From positions 11,029,916 to 11,093,915 of the forward strand of contig NC_086375.1 of assembly GCF_036588685.1 (NCBI RefSeq): a DNA stretch of 64,000 bases. The letters run 5' to 3'. Source of the stretch: Mytilus trossulus. Lineage: Eukaryota; Mollusca; Bivalvia; Mytilida; Mytilidae. Position numbers and translations under genes: made by a program. This document shows, in pieces, positions 1 to 12,334 of the stretch (position 1 is the first letter of the stretch; each line of letters opens with the position of its first letter). The notes under the pieces are model-generated. The model was not told where the DNA came from and ran no database searches. It saw only the letters and a program-made list of their open reading frames with translations.

Positions 1-357
1 TACCTGGAATTTAAAAAAAATATATCATGTTGTGAAGATACCTGGAATTTTATAAAAAATCTCATGGTGTGAAGATACCAGGAATTTTATAAAAATCTCA
101 TGGTGTGAAGATACCAGGAATTTTATAAAAATCTCACGGTGTGAAAATACCTGGAAATTTATAAAAAATCTAATGTTGTGAAGAAACCTGTAATTTTATA
201 AAAAGAAAATCTAATGGTGAGAAGATACCTCTATTAATTTTTTTTAAATCTCACGGTGTGAAGATATCTGTAATTTTATAAAAATCTCATGGTGTGGAGA
301 TACCTGTAAATTTATATAAACCTTACGGTGTGAAGACACCTGTAATTTTATCAATGA
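1..357. repeat. Minisatellite, ~35-38 bp period
   Basis: About ten imperfect copies of a unit containing TACCTGGAATTTTATAAAAA and TCTCATGGTGTGAAGA. The array is cut by the window edge, so its full length is unknown. Confidence 0.9.
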
Positions 358-1990
358 ACTTCAATATAACAATCGTGGTTAACTATATGCACTAGTCAAA
401 AGTACAATCTACTTAAAATGTGGATCTTTGATTTCGTTATGCCCATATGACTTCGACGAGTAACCGATTTCGGATAGATATGAATTTTAAACAAATTGGT
501 CAAAAAGTAAATATAAATATATAGTATTTGTGTCTAATGCGTAACGATTTTTCATCAAGAAGAAAAGACAACTCCTCTTATTTATTTAACGTCCATCATT
601 AAATTTTTTTTGTGGTTTTTGTTCTGATTGAGATTGGTACGACACGTTGATGACTACCGTGCCCCTATTTTGGTAATTTGACCTTTTATGTCTGTTTTGT
701 TCACGCATCGCTGTAAATATAATTGAAGTTGATGCGACTGTCATATAAGTGAGATATTTAGCGCTGTAAAACCAGGTTCAATCCACCATTTTCTTCATTT
801 GAAAATGCCTGTACAAAGTCAGGAATATCATTTTAACAGTTGTTGTCCATTCGTTTGATGTGTTTTGTCATTTGATTTGATTTTTTTTTATTGATTTTTT
901 TTTTTTGGGGGGGGGGTCTTCTAATTGGTGATTGCAATGATAATGTAACAGCTTTTGAAGTATAAAATGGTATAAACTATTTTTTGTATCACCCTTTTTT
1001 ACGTCTAATCAGTTCAGATTGAATTAAGGACACATTTTTTCGACTGACAACGAAAGACTGCGGAAACACATAATTTTACAGGACAACATAACATTGAATT
1101 ACATAATCAAGGACGACCACTAACGAGGGGTCAATAAAATAAAGGGCTATATAATTAAAAGGGGTCTATGATGCAACTGTAGATGTGACGTCTTTTACTT
1201 ATTCGTGTTGTTGGGTAACTACTGTCTCAGTGACCTATACATCTATTTATATTTAAAAATTTGCTCCACATCAGTAGATTCAAGAAAATGCAAAATAATA
1301 AAATGAGATTTTTTAAATACGACATCCGACTCGCAAAACAACGATCACGTGGTTAAAAGTAAATGTTGCTGAGGTTTAAGTTTCAAATACTATAAAAGTT
1401 TGGCGTACTTTGCTTTGTATATGTAATATCAAATTACGACACTGGTATGTAGATGGGCTTTATTTTTATTTGTACCCCATATAATTCATAATATGTTATT
1501 GTTGTTTTAAAGAGAAAATAAACGGGAATAGAAAATGCGATTTAGACTTATGAAAATATGAAAGGAAGAATTCCAACATTGGTTTCCATCAACAAATACA
1601 TTTTGAGAATTTTTGTTTGGTATTTAATTTTCTATTTTGCCTTTTCGTCCTCTCTTTTAACTTAAAGAGATTTATACAAACACATATTGAATAAACTATA
1701 GACTATGTAACAAAGGTACTTAACTATGGGGTTGAGTGGTTGTATTATTATACTTTCCAAAGAATTAAATTTAAAATGAATGCTACTTTTGATTACTTTT
1801 GTAAAATCCCGAAACACACAAACATGTTCTCTGTAAGAATAAATGTAAAACTCGCATTTAATGTAAATGTATTTATTGTATAGCAAACGCCTTTTTGAGG
1901 AAAGGGTGGTGGTACTAAAATGACATTTAAAAATTAAAGGGGTATTCAACAACATATGTATTTTTGTATATGTATTGTTGTTGACGATAT
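358..1990. other. Noncoding AT-rich flank, nothing recognised
   Basis: No exon, RNA gene or clear repeat boundary was found. Open frames here are short and without family resemblance. A T-run followed by an 11-G run lies near 890-917. Confidence 0.5.
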
Positions 1991-1999
1991 CACGAACCA

Positions 2000-2226
2000 C
2001 CCAAACCCCACCCCTACCACCCCAACACCTAACCCTCTGTGGCGGATGCAGAAATTTTCATACAGGGAGGTGGGAGCACTGACTCCCTAAGAGTAGGTCC
2101 GTTCAAGTCATGCTTCAGTTATTTCCTTTATAGTAAAAAAAAAATCCCACAAAATTCGGGGTGGGGTGGAAACCTCTTAACCGCCTCTTATTCCCCACAA
2201 CCTTTCAAAAATCCTTGATCCACCCC
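2000..2226 (+). repeat. Dispersed repeat fragment (GC-richer)
   Basis: Runs from a C-rich stretch to GGATCCACCCC-like sequence at the end. The part with TCATGCTTCAGTTATTTCC recurs inverted at 37560-37600, showing a dispersed family. Confidence 0.6.
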
Positions 2227-5220
2227 TATTCTATTTTTTTGGTACATCTGCACTTTCTTTTCGAGAGTTTCATTTGAAGAGAAATATATGGATTTTTTGT
2301 ATGCATTGTACTTGTAGTAAAAACAAATATGAATGTATAGCAACTAACCTTGGTGTTTCCATTACAGGTGTGTCCGTTTTCCTGTGGGTACTTTCCATTA
2401 TATCTAGGGATTGTTTCTCCTTCTTCATCGTGAACACAATGTTTAAACAAAGATCCGGTTTCATTTTCTTGTTTCATTTCTTGTTGTTAGCGTGTTATGT
2501 CAACTAATAACCGTCCTATATATGCACACGGAAAGCACTTCATATAAAGTAAAATTAGGCATAAAGAATTTGAAAAAAAAACCTTTTAGATAAGGTGTTT
2601 GTCTTCCTATGGGCGTTCACTCAAACATAACAATTTGTAGTATCTTTTGACTAAGATATCTTTTTCCGTAAACTGATATTCGACTCTATTGTACGCACTA
2701 TTAAATTTTGTGATTTTAAGGTCACAAGTATAGGATTGTTACGTGTCCATACAATAAAATGATGATTGTATAATCATAGAAATAAAGGTATTATTTTTAA
2801 GTCGTTGTAAATCTTTTAATTTCGACTTAACTATAGAGGTCAACATTGAGTTCGTTCCTACGTCAAAGTTGAAACAATCGATCTCGGCGGTTGAGAAGGT
2901 AAACATAGAATAACAATTCCATATTCTAAGAGGAATGGATCCAACCGTATAGAAATTTGCACTGATATTTAAATACTTTAACAATATGAAATTATGGCAT
3001 GATATACAAACAATAAAAACGAAAATTGGATTATCATATCAGAATGACTATAATTGTACAAAATTAGCTCATGTACGTCTTATCGTGAATTTATATGTAC
3101 ATATACATACCAGATTTTCAGTCATAATAGAAAACAATTATTTCTAAACTTTTTTTTGAAGTGGTTCCCTGAATATCAGGCGTTTGGGTCATGTAACCCG
3201 ATTTTTTATTCTATTTTTTTTTCGCTTTTATGTATAAATTTTGATTATATGATATTCTTTTGTGTTGCAACCTATTTCTTGTGCTCTTGATCTTATACAT
3301 ACGTTTCAAGTACAATGACCCAGTATAGATCTTTATACATTCTGTCCCTGTATCGCTATTATCAGGGTAAGGGAAAAGGGAATAAAGGGTCAGCATATAC
3401 AAACTATAGTTATTGTATATCACATTCAATAAGAACAATAACCAATTAAACATGTGAAAACAACAAATGGAAGTTTTTAACGACCTTGACTGGCTATACA
3501 GCCCTTGCGCGGTCGGCTAATATGTGAAAACCATATGTGATACCAGTATATATGTACAACAAAATTGCAAACACACGAAAAATAAATAAAAGGAGGTAAC
3601 ATGCATCAAAGCTCACGATGAATGCACTTTAAATGAATAGCATAACGCTACTCGGCAAACTAGAACCGAAAGCCTTCAAGGTTAATAATTATGCATGATG
3701 TCTCGTTTGTATTGTTGTTTTAAAATTCTGATAAAACAATACCGCGAAACTAAGTGTTTATTCATGTATTTATTCAATTCATGACAATATGTTGCACCTG
3801 GGACTAACATAACTAATAAAATTTCTCTATTGGTCCCAGGTTGCCCGTTCCTTCATTTCTTATTAAGATCAAAGAATATTAGATAGTCTTTTTTTTAATT
3901 CTAATTGCTTCAACTTATTGTATTTCAATAAAAAGGGCATAAATTTTTTTAATGTGTTCAACATAAGAGCAAACCAGTATTCAGCTTGGGTCATTCATGC
4001 TTTGAAATAATAATTGAAACCATAAAAAGTATAATGTACAAATGTACATGAAATAAATGGGTCCAAATGTGAAAATGCATTAAAAAGTGTATCATATCAT
4101 ATTTACTATTCATATTGAAGAGGATAGTCTGCAAAGATATGATTTGAAATGTACAAGACAATACAGTTTCGAAGAAATAGGGAACCTGTACCATGCTTAG
4201 TTTCAAGAAAATTTTAATAAAGTTGAAATCGTAACACATTTTAAAGATGATACTGTGTTTTAGTAAACGATAGTGGAAGTGGCATTGTTATTCCTGGTTA
4301 TAAAGCACATGTTTAAATTCCTTTACTTTAATAGAGAAGATGTATATTTGCAGATGGAAAACTCAAGTAATGCCCTGTATATTTTTGAAAGCTATTGGCG
4401 CAAAAAAGGGTCGCTTTTAGTACAAAATTTAAGGATTTCTCCCGTCTTGTACAAAACCAAAACTGATTAGGACCGGCAAAATCGATTAATACCACTATGT
4501 TATATATAAAGAAAAATGAGTAATACCACTATGTAATATATAAAGAAAAATTGAGTAACACGAATATTAAAGTTCATGTGAAAATGTAAAAATTAATGCT
4601 TTAAAAACAACAAATTTATATATTGACCGATTTCTTATAAGTTAAAAATTGGGTACAAAATAAATAAACGTTGTTTCCCTGATTGTATCAGCTTAAGGTG
4701 AAAAACTAGCTTGTTATAGATTACACGGTTAGCCTATACCGATTTAAATGTTATCATAATTTAATCTTTTGAGATCTGTTTCCCGTATGCGGTAGTGTAT
4801 GTGTTGCACTTTATAGTTATCAGTTATCCCCCCTCCCCCCGAAAAAAAAACTGATTCTCTTGTCCATGCATGTTTCCGACTGAAAAAACGTGAACTCGAA
4901 GTTTACACGTGTTACTTATGACCGCATTACCAGGGGATATGGATTGGGTTAACAGAAAAGCCAAAAATGAGTAAAAGGTTCAGAATGTAGGTAAAAAATA
5001 TAAATAGAGAAAACTTTGGTGCTAAGGTATAGAGAATAATGGGGTACTAAAATGTTAAAAAAGAGAGATTATATTAGAGTACTCAATAAAAGGATATGCA
5101 GAATAATGGGATATTAAGATATAAAGAATAGAGAATAAGGGCACACAAAAATGTAACGAATAGAAGAACTAAGAAAAAAATCAAGAATACAGAGGTGAAG
5201 GACCCTCATTCAGATTAGAT
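2227..5220. other. Noncoding AT-rich flank with a small duplication
   Basis: No gene recognised. At 4484-4555 a unit of about 36 bp with AATACCACTATG occurs twice in tandem. Nothing else stands out. Confidence 0.5.
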
Positions 5221-5225
5221 TAAAC

Positions 5226-5420
5226 CGTTGGTTTTCCCGTTTGAATGGTTTTACACTTGTAATTTTGGGGCCCTTTAATATAGCTCGTTGTTCGGTGTGA
5301 GCCAAGGCTCCGTGTTGAAGGCCGTACATTGACCTATAATGGTTTACATTTTTATAAATTGTTATTTGGATGGAGAGTTGTCTCATTGGCACTCACACCA
5401 CATCTTCCTATATCTATCTC
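5226..5420 (+). repeat. Mytilid dispersed repeat, family R1
   Basis: Contains GGGGCCCTTTAATA, GGCTCCGTGTTGAAGGCCGT, GACCTATAATGG and GAGTTGTCTCATTGGCACTC, ending in an ACCACATCTTC tail. The same order of blocks recurs at least nine more times in this window. I recognise it as abundant in mussel DNA. Confidence 0.85.
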
Positions 5421-6670
5421 CACTACGATGGATATAATATACCCGTGACTTTTTCTAACCGTAAACATAAAGGAGAATCTAACATGACAGTGTGCATTTG
5501 TTTTAACGCATCATAAATTATGATGCGCAAAAACATATATATACGCACTGTCGGGTGCAGTTTTATATCTTGGTCTATCAATATAAAGTACATATGTATG
5601 CGGTATCCGGGATTCCCGTTCGGGTCACTGTCATTTGTTTTGTCTGTATGCGTGACAAGGCATGATTTGCCCTACATAGATATTTGATAGTGTGAAGCCT
5701 CGGAGAACTTTATCATTTGCTATATAAAGATAAACTTATATTTATCCAGACATCTGAACCGTGATAACAATTAAATGTATATTTATAAAATAACAACGTT
5801 TATAATTCACCTGTAAATGTTTTAAAATGCGTATCACATATGTTTCATATATCCATCAATTCAGACATATACTTACGGACCATAAAAATACAGCACTTCA
5901 TAGTCTTTTTTAATTGAAATATTGTCATGTTCAACTACGTTATGTGAAATGATCAAATCTGAAACCCTGAATTCCCCTGACCAATGGACATGTCACGGTC
6001 AGAGAGAAGGACTGCCTATATTGGCTAAATGATTGACAGAATGGAAACACATGTTTTGAGTTCTGTTTTGTACCTTTCTGATTTGGCCTCTGTCCCATCC
6101 ATTACTATGTGTAAGTGCAACTGTGCTGTTTAAACTTTAGGACTTAAACTGTGTTATTTTTTTCTATAGCCGATTCTTTTCGATTTTAAGGGGAAATGTT
6201 GCGGAGCGCCTCAATCTGCTGTAGCATTTGACGAATATACTAGCGGTTGACGTCGCGACCGAAAGTACCTGAGATGTTTCAGAAGTGATATTGTCTTACG
6301 TTCACGTATTCCTCAATTCCAGATTCTATTTTCCTTTGCGACCGTTTCTTCGCAATATGGAAATGCAATTGTTGCAACCTTTTTATGATGAAAGTGTGTG
6401 TATAATATTGGTTAATAAAAAAAAAGTTTCAAGAAAGAAGAAAAACACCTAAAAAACAATTCCTGTATTTCAAATTTAGCGTTAAGAAATTCGTGTGACG
6501 TCGATAATCCGGTATGTTTCGTTATCTTGGGTAAGTCAGGCATTGAATTTTTGTTTACAGAAAGAAGTATGGTTAGATAGGAACATATGATGAAGATTTA
6601 TCATTGTTTGATAAACAAAAACACCAGAAAGTGTGTTGCGTTTTTCCAAGTCCACCAGTATACTTTTAAA

Positions 6671-6890
6671 CAAGAATGTGTCCATATTACACGGATGCCC
6701 CACTCGCACCATCATTTTCCATGTTCAGCGGACCTTGAAATTGGGGTCAAACCTTTAATTTGGAATTTAAATTAGAAAGATCATATATCATAGGAAACAT
6801 GTGTACTAAGTTTCAAATTGATGTCACTTCAACTTCACCAAAAACTACCTTGACCAAATACTTTAACCAAAACTTTAACCTGAACTGTGC
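6671..6890 (-). repeat. Dispersed repeat, family R2 (inverted copy)
   Basis: Begins AAGAATGTGTCC and includes GGGGTCAAA, ATCATAT and AAAAACTACCTTGACCAA, the reverse complement of the copies at 13872 and 59909. Confidence 0.8.
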
Positions 6891-6900
6891 ACTCTCATTT

Positions 6901-7570
6901 TTAGCTCACCTGGCCCACTTTGCGTTTGTCGTCCGTTGTCCGTCGTCGTCCATCGTCATTAGGGTATCTAGTTAAAAAAAAATGTGTCCGGTGACCCGGC
7001 CATCCCACCGGAATGGCCGCCATAGCTAAAAATAGATCATATGGGTAAAATGCTGGTTTTGGCTTATAACTCAAAAAACAAAGCATTAAGAGAAAATCTT
7101 ACATGGGGTAAAATTGTTTATCAGGTCAAGATCTATCTGCCCGGAAATTTTCAGATAAATCGGACACCCCGTTGTTGGGTTGCTGCCCCTGAATTGGTAA
7201 TTATCAGGAAATTTTGCTGATTTTGGTTATTATCTTGAATATTATTATAGATAGATATAAACTGTAGACAGCAATAATGTTCAACAAAGTAAGATTTACA
7301 AATAAGTCAACATGTCCGAAATGGTCAATGACCCCCTAAGTATTTATCGTCCTTTTAACAATTTTCATAAAATTTGTTACCTTTTACTAACATTTTTCAC
7401 GGAAACTACTGGGCCAAGTTCATTAAAGATAGAGATAATTGTAAGCAGCAAGAATGTTCAGTAAAAGTAAGATGTACAAACACATCACCATCACCAAAAC
7501 ACAATTTTGCCATGAATCCATCTTTCTTTGTTTAATATTCACACAGACCAAGGTGAGCAACACAGGCTCT
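6901..7570 (+). repeat. Dispersed repeat, family R3 (long copy)
   Basis: Starts TTAGCTCACCTGGCC and ends GGTGAGCAACACAGGCTCT, so the ends contain GCTCACC and its complement. A shorter copy with the same ends lies at 39374-39690, and its middle recurs at 38080-38275. Likely a non-autonomous DNA element. Confidence 0.8.
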
Positions 7571-7589
7571 AAATCTAGTTTATGTATAA

Positions 7590-7806
7590 TGGCCCGTTAA
7601 AATGGGGTCAAAACTTTAATTTGACTTAAAAATTAGATAGATCATATCATAGGGAACATGTGTACTAAGTTTCAAATTGATTAGACTTCAACTTCATCAA
7701 AAACTACTTTTTTTATCAAAAATTTTAAGTTATAACCTATAGCGGGACGAACGGACCCACAGACGAGAAAACATAATGCCCCTCTACTATGATAGGTGGG
7801 GCATAA
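7590..7806 (-). repeat. Dispersed repeat, family R2 (inverted copy)
   Basis: Abuts the R3 copy on its right. Ends in ATGATAGGTGGGGCATAA, complement of the ATGCCCCACCTACC start seen at 13872. Confidence 0.8.
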
Positions 7807-8324
7807 CAATTTGAATGTTTTATCAGAGATGATTATATGTCTCTGGTTTTATTTTCTATCGTTTACTGTAGAACATTAAAATTTAAAAATTATTCACAAT
7901 CGTAATATTTTAGGTTGCTTTTGTTAAATATAAATAAATCCCAAGTTAGAAAATAATTGTATGTACTAGATCAAAAGTAATAGACAATCTACCTTTTCTA
8001 TGTATCAAATATCTAACATACTAACGAGACCAAGAAGTGTAGATTAAGTGTCTCCTTTTTTTAAAGATAAAAGCAGGTTATAGATTTTCTGTCAATTAAG
8101 ATTGACATTAAAGAGGTGAAGACTCCAATCCAAATCCCATCTTTGCCTCTAATTACTTATAAATATTGACAGTTGTGAGTCATATAGCCATTATATAGTA
8201 CTTCGAATTAATTACGTAACTAGGCAGCAAATTGACAAATCTAATGATACCCATACTTGAATAAACTGCTTAAAAGATATACTTATAACCCAAGTTCAAT
8301 GTGTGCCGCAAGTGCAGCAGTATC

Positions 8325-8430
8325 TGCTTACCATCCCAGAGCACCTGAGATCACCCCCAGTTTTTGTTGGGATTCGTGTTGCTCAGTCTTCAATTTCTAT
8401 ATACTGTTGTTTGTCTTTTACAAAACATAT
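8325..8430 (+). repeat. Dispersed repeat fragment
   Basis: The block with GAGCACCTGAGATCACCCCC and GTTGGGATTCGTGTTGCT is one I recognise as a common mussel repeat fragment. No second copy in this window. Confidence 0.5.
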
Positions 8431-8984
8431 AAACATGTACAAGTAAGCTTATATAACTCCTAAAACTTTTGTCTCAATTTGTGACAAGATAAATTGCTGA
8501 GTGCCACCTGTGAAGCATGATAGTTTACTGTTAATTATCAGTGACTTGTTTAAATTACACTTTTCCCACACTGAGTTCCATCATCTTTCGTCATTCTTTT
8601 TTGATTAAAATGAATAATAAATAACCCAGATATAAGAAATATTTGGGATAATATATTTCAGTGTGTAAAAATCAAGTGCTTAAATAGCATGGCTAAGCCT
8701 AAATTATGGACATTGGTTGGTGAGGCTGATCCTTTGGAAAGATTTGGTCGGACAACACATTCATATCTCTCAGTCAAAAACCTTGTGAGTGGCCTTCATC
8801 TGTTTGTTTTGTTATTACAAGAATTGGGTGTTGATTGCAGATCTTCAATATTTTTTTAAAACTTTATTTATGAAAGGCACAGGACAATATGTGTATGACA
8901 GGAAAAAATTGATACAATTTAAAAATGCTTTGTGATGTCCATTTTCATTGAACATATTCACATTTTGTAAAGAGGCCAGCCTTC

Positions 8985-9085
8985 AAGTGTGAGATTTTCT
9001 TGCAGGGTTGAAGACCCATTAGGGGCCTTCGACTAGTCTACTGTCAGATGGTTTTCTGTTTGTCACATTCTCAATTCTATTGCCA
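8985..9085 (+). repeat. Dispersed repeat fragment, family R6
   Basis: GTTGAAGACCCATTAGGGGC and a CACATTCTCAATTCTATT end match the copy at 20566-20705 in block order, with more divergence. Confidence 0.65.
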
Positions 9086-9339
9086 ACTACTAAAGTAATA
9101 CATGAACCTCCAATAAAACATGTTTTCAGTACATGTTATTTTCACAATAAACTGGCAAATAACTTGGGGAAAATTAGTGAATAGGACCTGGTTTCTGCCA
9201 CTTACAATCCTCATTTTGACATAATTGACCACAGTGATGAAGGTTGTTATGTGCTACTAAATTTACATTGGCCCCTGTTAAAACGTTTAAACCTGCAACA
9301 TTTGTTTGCACCTGTCCTGAGTCCGGAAAATATTGTTTG

Positions 9340-9570
9340 TTGTCGTTTGTTGATGCAATTCATAAGTGTTTCTGGGTTCTTGTTGTTTTATATAGGTGTT
9401 GGTTTTCCTGTTTGAATGGTTTTACACTAGTCATTTGTGGGGCCCTTTTAAGCTGGCTTTTTTCTGTGTTAGATAAGATTCTGTGAAGAAAGCCATACTT
9501 TGACCTATAACAGCTTGACTTGAATAGAGTGTTGTCTTATTGTCACTCATACCGCATCTTCTTATATCTA
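9340..9570 (+). repeat. Mytilid dispersed repeat, family R1
   Basis: Same block order as at 5226, with extra 5' sequence (TTGTCGTTTGTTGATGCAAT). Ends CATACCGCATCTTC. Confidence 0.85.
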
Positions 9571-9735
9571 TTGAATGGTTGGGATAAAGTAAGATTTCTG
9601 ATCATCTCTACCAGTCTTTCTTATAAGACTATTCTATACTATGTAGAGGTGTTTTAAAAAAAATGTTGACATATTGCTCTCTCAGTGACCTATTTCTTTC
9701 CTTCATATTGAAAGAATCTATTTAATCTATGTAGT

Positions 9736-9900
9736 GAATGGTTCTGCTCTAGTCATTTTTGGGGCCTTTATACCTTGCTGTTCTGTGTGAGCGTAGGCTC
9801 CGTGTTGAAGACAGTTTTAGACTTATAATGGGTCACTTTTACAAATTGTGACTTGGCTGAAGAGTTGTCTTATTGGCACTCATACCACATCTTCTTATTT
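9736..9900 (+). repeat. Mytilid dispersed repeat, family R1
   Basis: Third plus-strand copy, 166 bp after the previous one; GGCTCCGTGTTGAAG and CTCATACCACATCTTC are intact. Confidence 0.85.
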
Positions 9901-12250
9901 CTAATCAAATAAGTATAAGAGAAAACATGTGAAACTATCAAAATTATCAATTTATTCAAATAAATATAAGAAAACATGTTGCATGAGTATCTAGTAAAAT
10001 AAAGCTAAAAAACTATGCATGTATTTGAAATGCTATAAACAAAGAAAAAATATAAGAGCCAATATTTGACATCTTCAATCAAATATTCTCCCATCAAATA
10101 TTCTCCCATCTGTCAGAACTTGTTTAAAGCTTAACGCATTATAAACATAAAACTGGCCATTTAAGTAATCATATATCAACATTTATGTCACAATGATAAC
10201 ATACAAATAAAGAAACTATCATATTTTATAAGAATATAAAAAATAAAAAAAATAATAGGAAAATGAAAGTCACATTTTTTTCACATCAATTGCTTATTCT
10301 AAATTAAGACGAGAAGTATCCACAGTGGTCTTTTCTGATTTAAAAGAAAAGCAAAAACATATGTATAACAATAAAATCTTAAAGGAATCTTTTTTTGGTT
10401 AGGCTGTTGAAATGATGCAGTTTTTGGCAGTTTCTTTTATTAAGATTGATACAGAGGACAAATATTTCAAATTGAAAAAAAAATTAAAAACTAAATAAAT
10501 CTAAATTTCATCATTTGCTCAAGGTTATCTGAAAATCAATAATAATTTTCAAAATTAAGTAGGCAATAAGTAATCAATAGCTTCTTCCCAATAAATAACA
10601 GTATCTTAATATAATAACATGCCGACTGTATCTCAATATAATAACACAAGATTAAATTATGCAATATTAACTATTGTTCAAGTAATAATGTACTGTAAGT
10701 GGGTACAGAACACCTAATTCTTTAAAAATTAGCTTGAGGTTTGAACCACAGACTTTTATTAAGGAGAAAATCAAGTTTCTCAATGATCAAATTGAGTGCT
10801 TGTCAAATTGCTATATACCCAATGAACTTATTACTGTAAATAATGTAGTCAAAACTGCAAATTTTCAAATTTTTATCAAAAGGTCAAAGGATATTTTTGT
10901 CAAAATTTTAAGAACTTTAACAAGCCAGATCTGTTTTAGTCAAAGTAATAAGTACCTTTTAACATGGGGAAAATTTACTGCAGATAATTGCAATATATTT
11001 CTATGTATTATTTACTATAAATGAAAATGAAAACATGTTTAAAAACTTATATCTAGCTGTCTATGGAAGACAAAAATGATGAGGATGGTTTTGATTGCAA
11101 TTTAAACTACACAATTTAATATGGCACAAAATATCAAGAGTTGTCTCTCTTTTTCCAGAGATTTATCCTCAGACCATCTTTACCCTTTAAAACCTTTGAT
11201 TAAAGTAGATTATTGGTGTTCAAAAACTTAATTAACTTTAAATGTTGATTTACTGCACTGTTTATTTTTAATTTTGTGGATTTCTTTTATGTGTCAATAA
11301 GAATTATCAATAATATAAAATCAATTTTGATTTAAATGGTTTAAATTCTTTAATGGCACATAAAAAAATATACTGAACAAATGATGTTTATGTCAAATAA
11401 AGAGCTATGTATAACCTTAAATTGCCCAAAAAAATATAACAGCAACAAGTCAGCAAATCAACAAGACAAACAAAACCTAAAAAAAAGCAACCTGAGGTTA
11501 CGAAGATGTTGAAAAAAAATCTTCAACCATTTAAACTTTCTTTGAGCAAGACTTCTTGTGAAATATGAAACTGCATACCAGTAACCATTCAAATTGATCA
11601 TATAGTATATAAGAATAAAAAGAATGCTTTACTTCAAAATGTATACTTTACAGAAATCAATACCCAAATATACTAACCAATTTCAAGAAAAAATACTTTC
11701 ATTTAAATAGACTAGTTTATTAAGGACTGTTTTATAAATATATAAATGGGACCACTTCAAAATCTCAATGATGTTTTTGTAAATTAATAGATCAAGACAA
11801 ACTCTTAACTTGCCTCTTTAGACATTTATTACATTTTCAAAATGAATTACCTGTGTAAGATGTATATTTTCATTTAACAGTCTTCAGATAATAAAACTAA
11901 GTTTTTTTCAAAGTACAATTAACAGAAATATAATATACTACATTTATTTCAACACATTCTATCATATGTCACAACTGAACATTTTAGCAATCAGTAAAAA
12001 CTTTTGACAATCAATAATAAATCTATATACCATTTCATAATCATGCTCATATAAACATGTTCTGGGCAGCAAAGTGCAATATTTTCCAGAAAAAAATGGC
12101 AAGACCTGTTCATTCAAATAATCTTGAAAATATAAGGCTTTGTTAACACAAGTTGTTTTATGTTTATGTCTGCATATTACATGTATCACAAATCTGAATA
12201 CGATGAAAATTATGAAAAACATGTAAGTACTCTTGACAGAACAGCTGCTA
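9901..12250. other. 3' flank / probable 3' UTR of gene A
   Basis: AT-rich sequence directly beyond the gene A stop. On the minus strand several AATAAA-type poly(A) signals are possible (for example at 11943-11948), but the true end cannot be told from sequence. No further exon was found. Confidence 0.45.
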
Positions 12251-12334
12251 TTATGAATCACTCCTTCGTAAAACCTTCTTCTTTGAGTATTTTAACATGA
12301 GCTCGTCGCCAACTTCGCTTAAAATAGCAATAGC
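12251..12334 (-). CDS. SPTLC2: Gene A exon 12 (stop)
   Basis: Residues 498-524 and TAA. Begins [12 protein letters not shown], matching the EIDEVGDLL helix of human SPTLC2, then a short basic tail. Much shorter tail than human. Confidence 0.9.
   Translation of the reverse strand, partial: AIAILSEVGDELMLKYSKKKVLRRSDS

Noticed and set aside
8257-8463. 68-codon plus-strand open frame
   Set aside because: Most of it is a known-looking mussel repeat fragment; no gene context.
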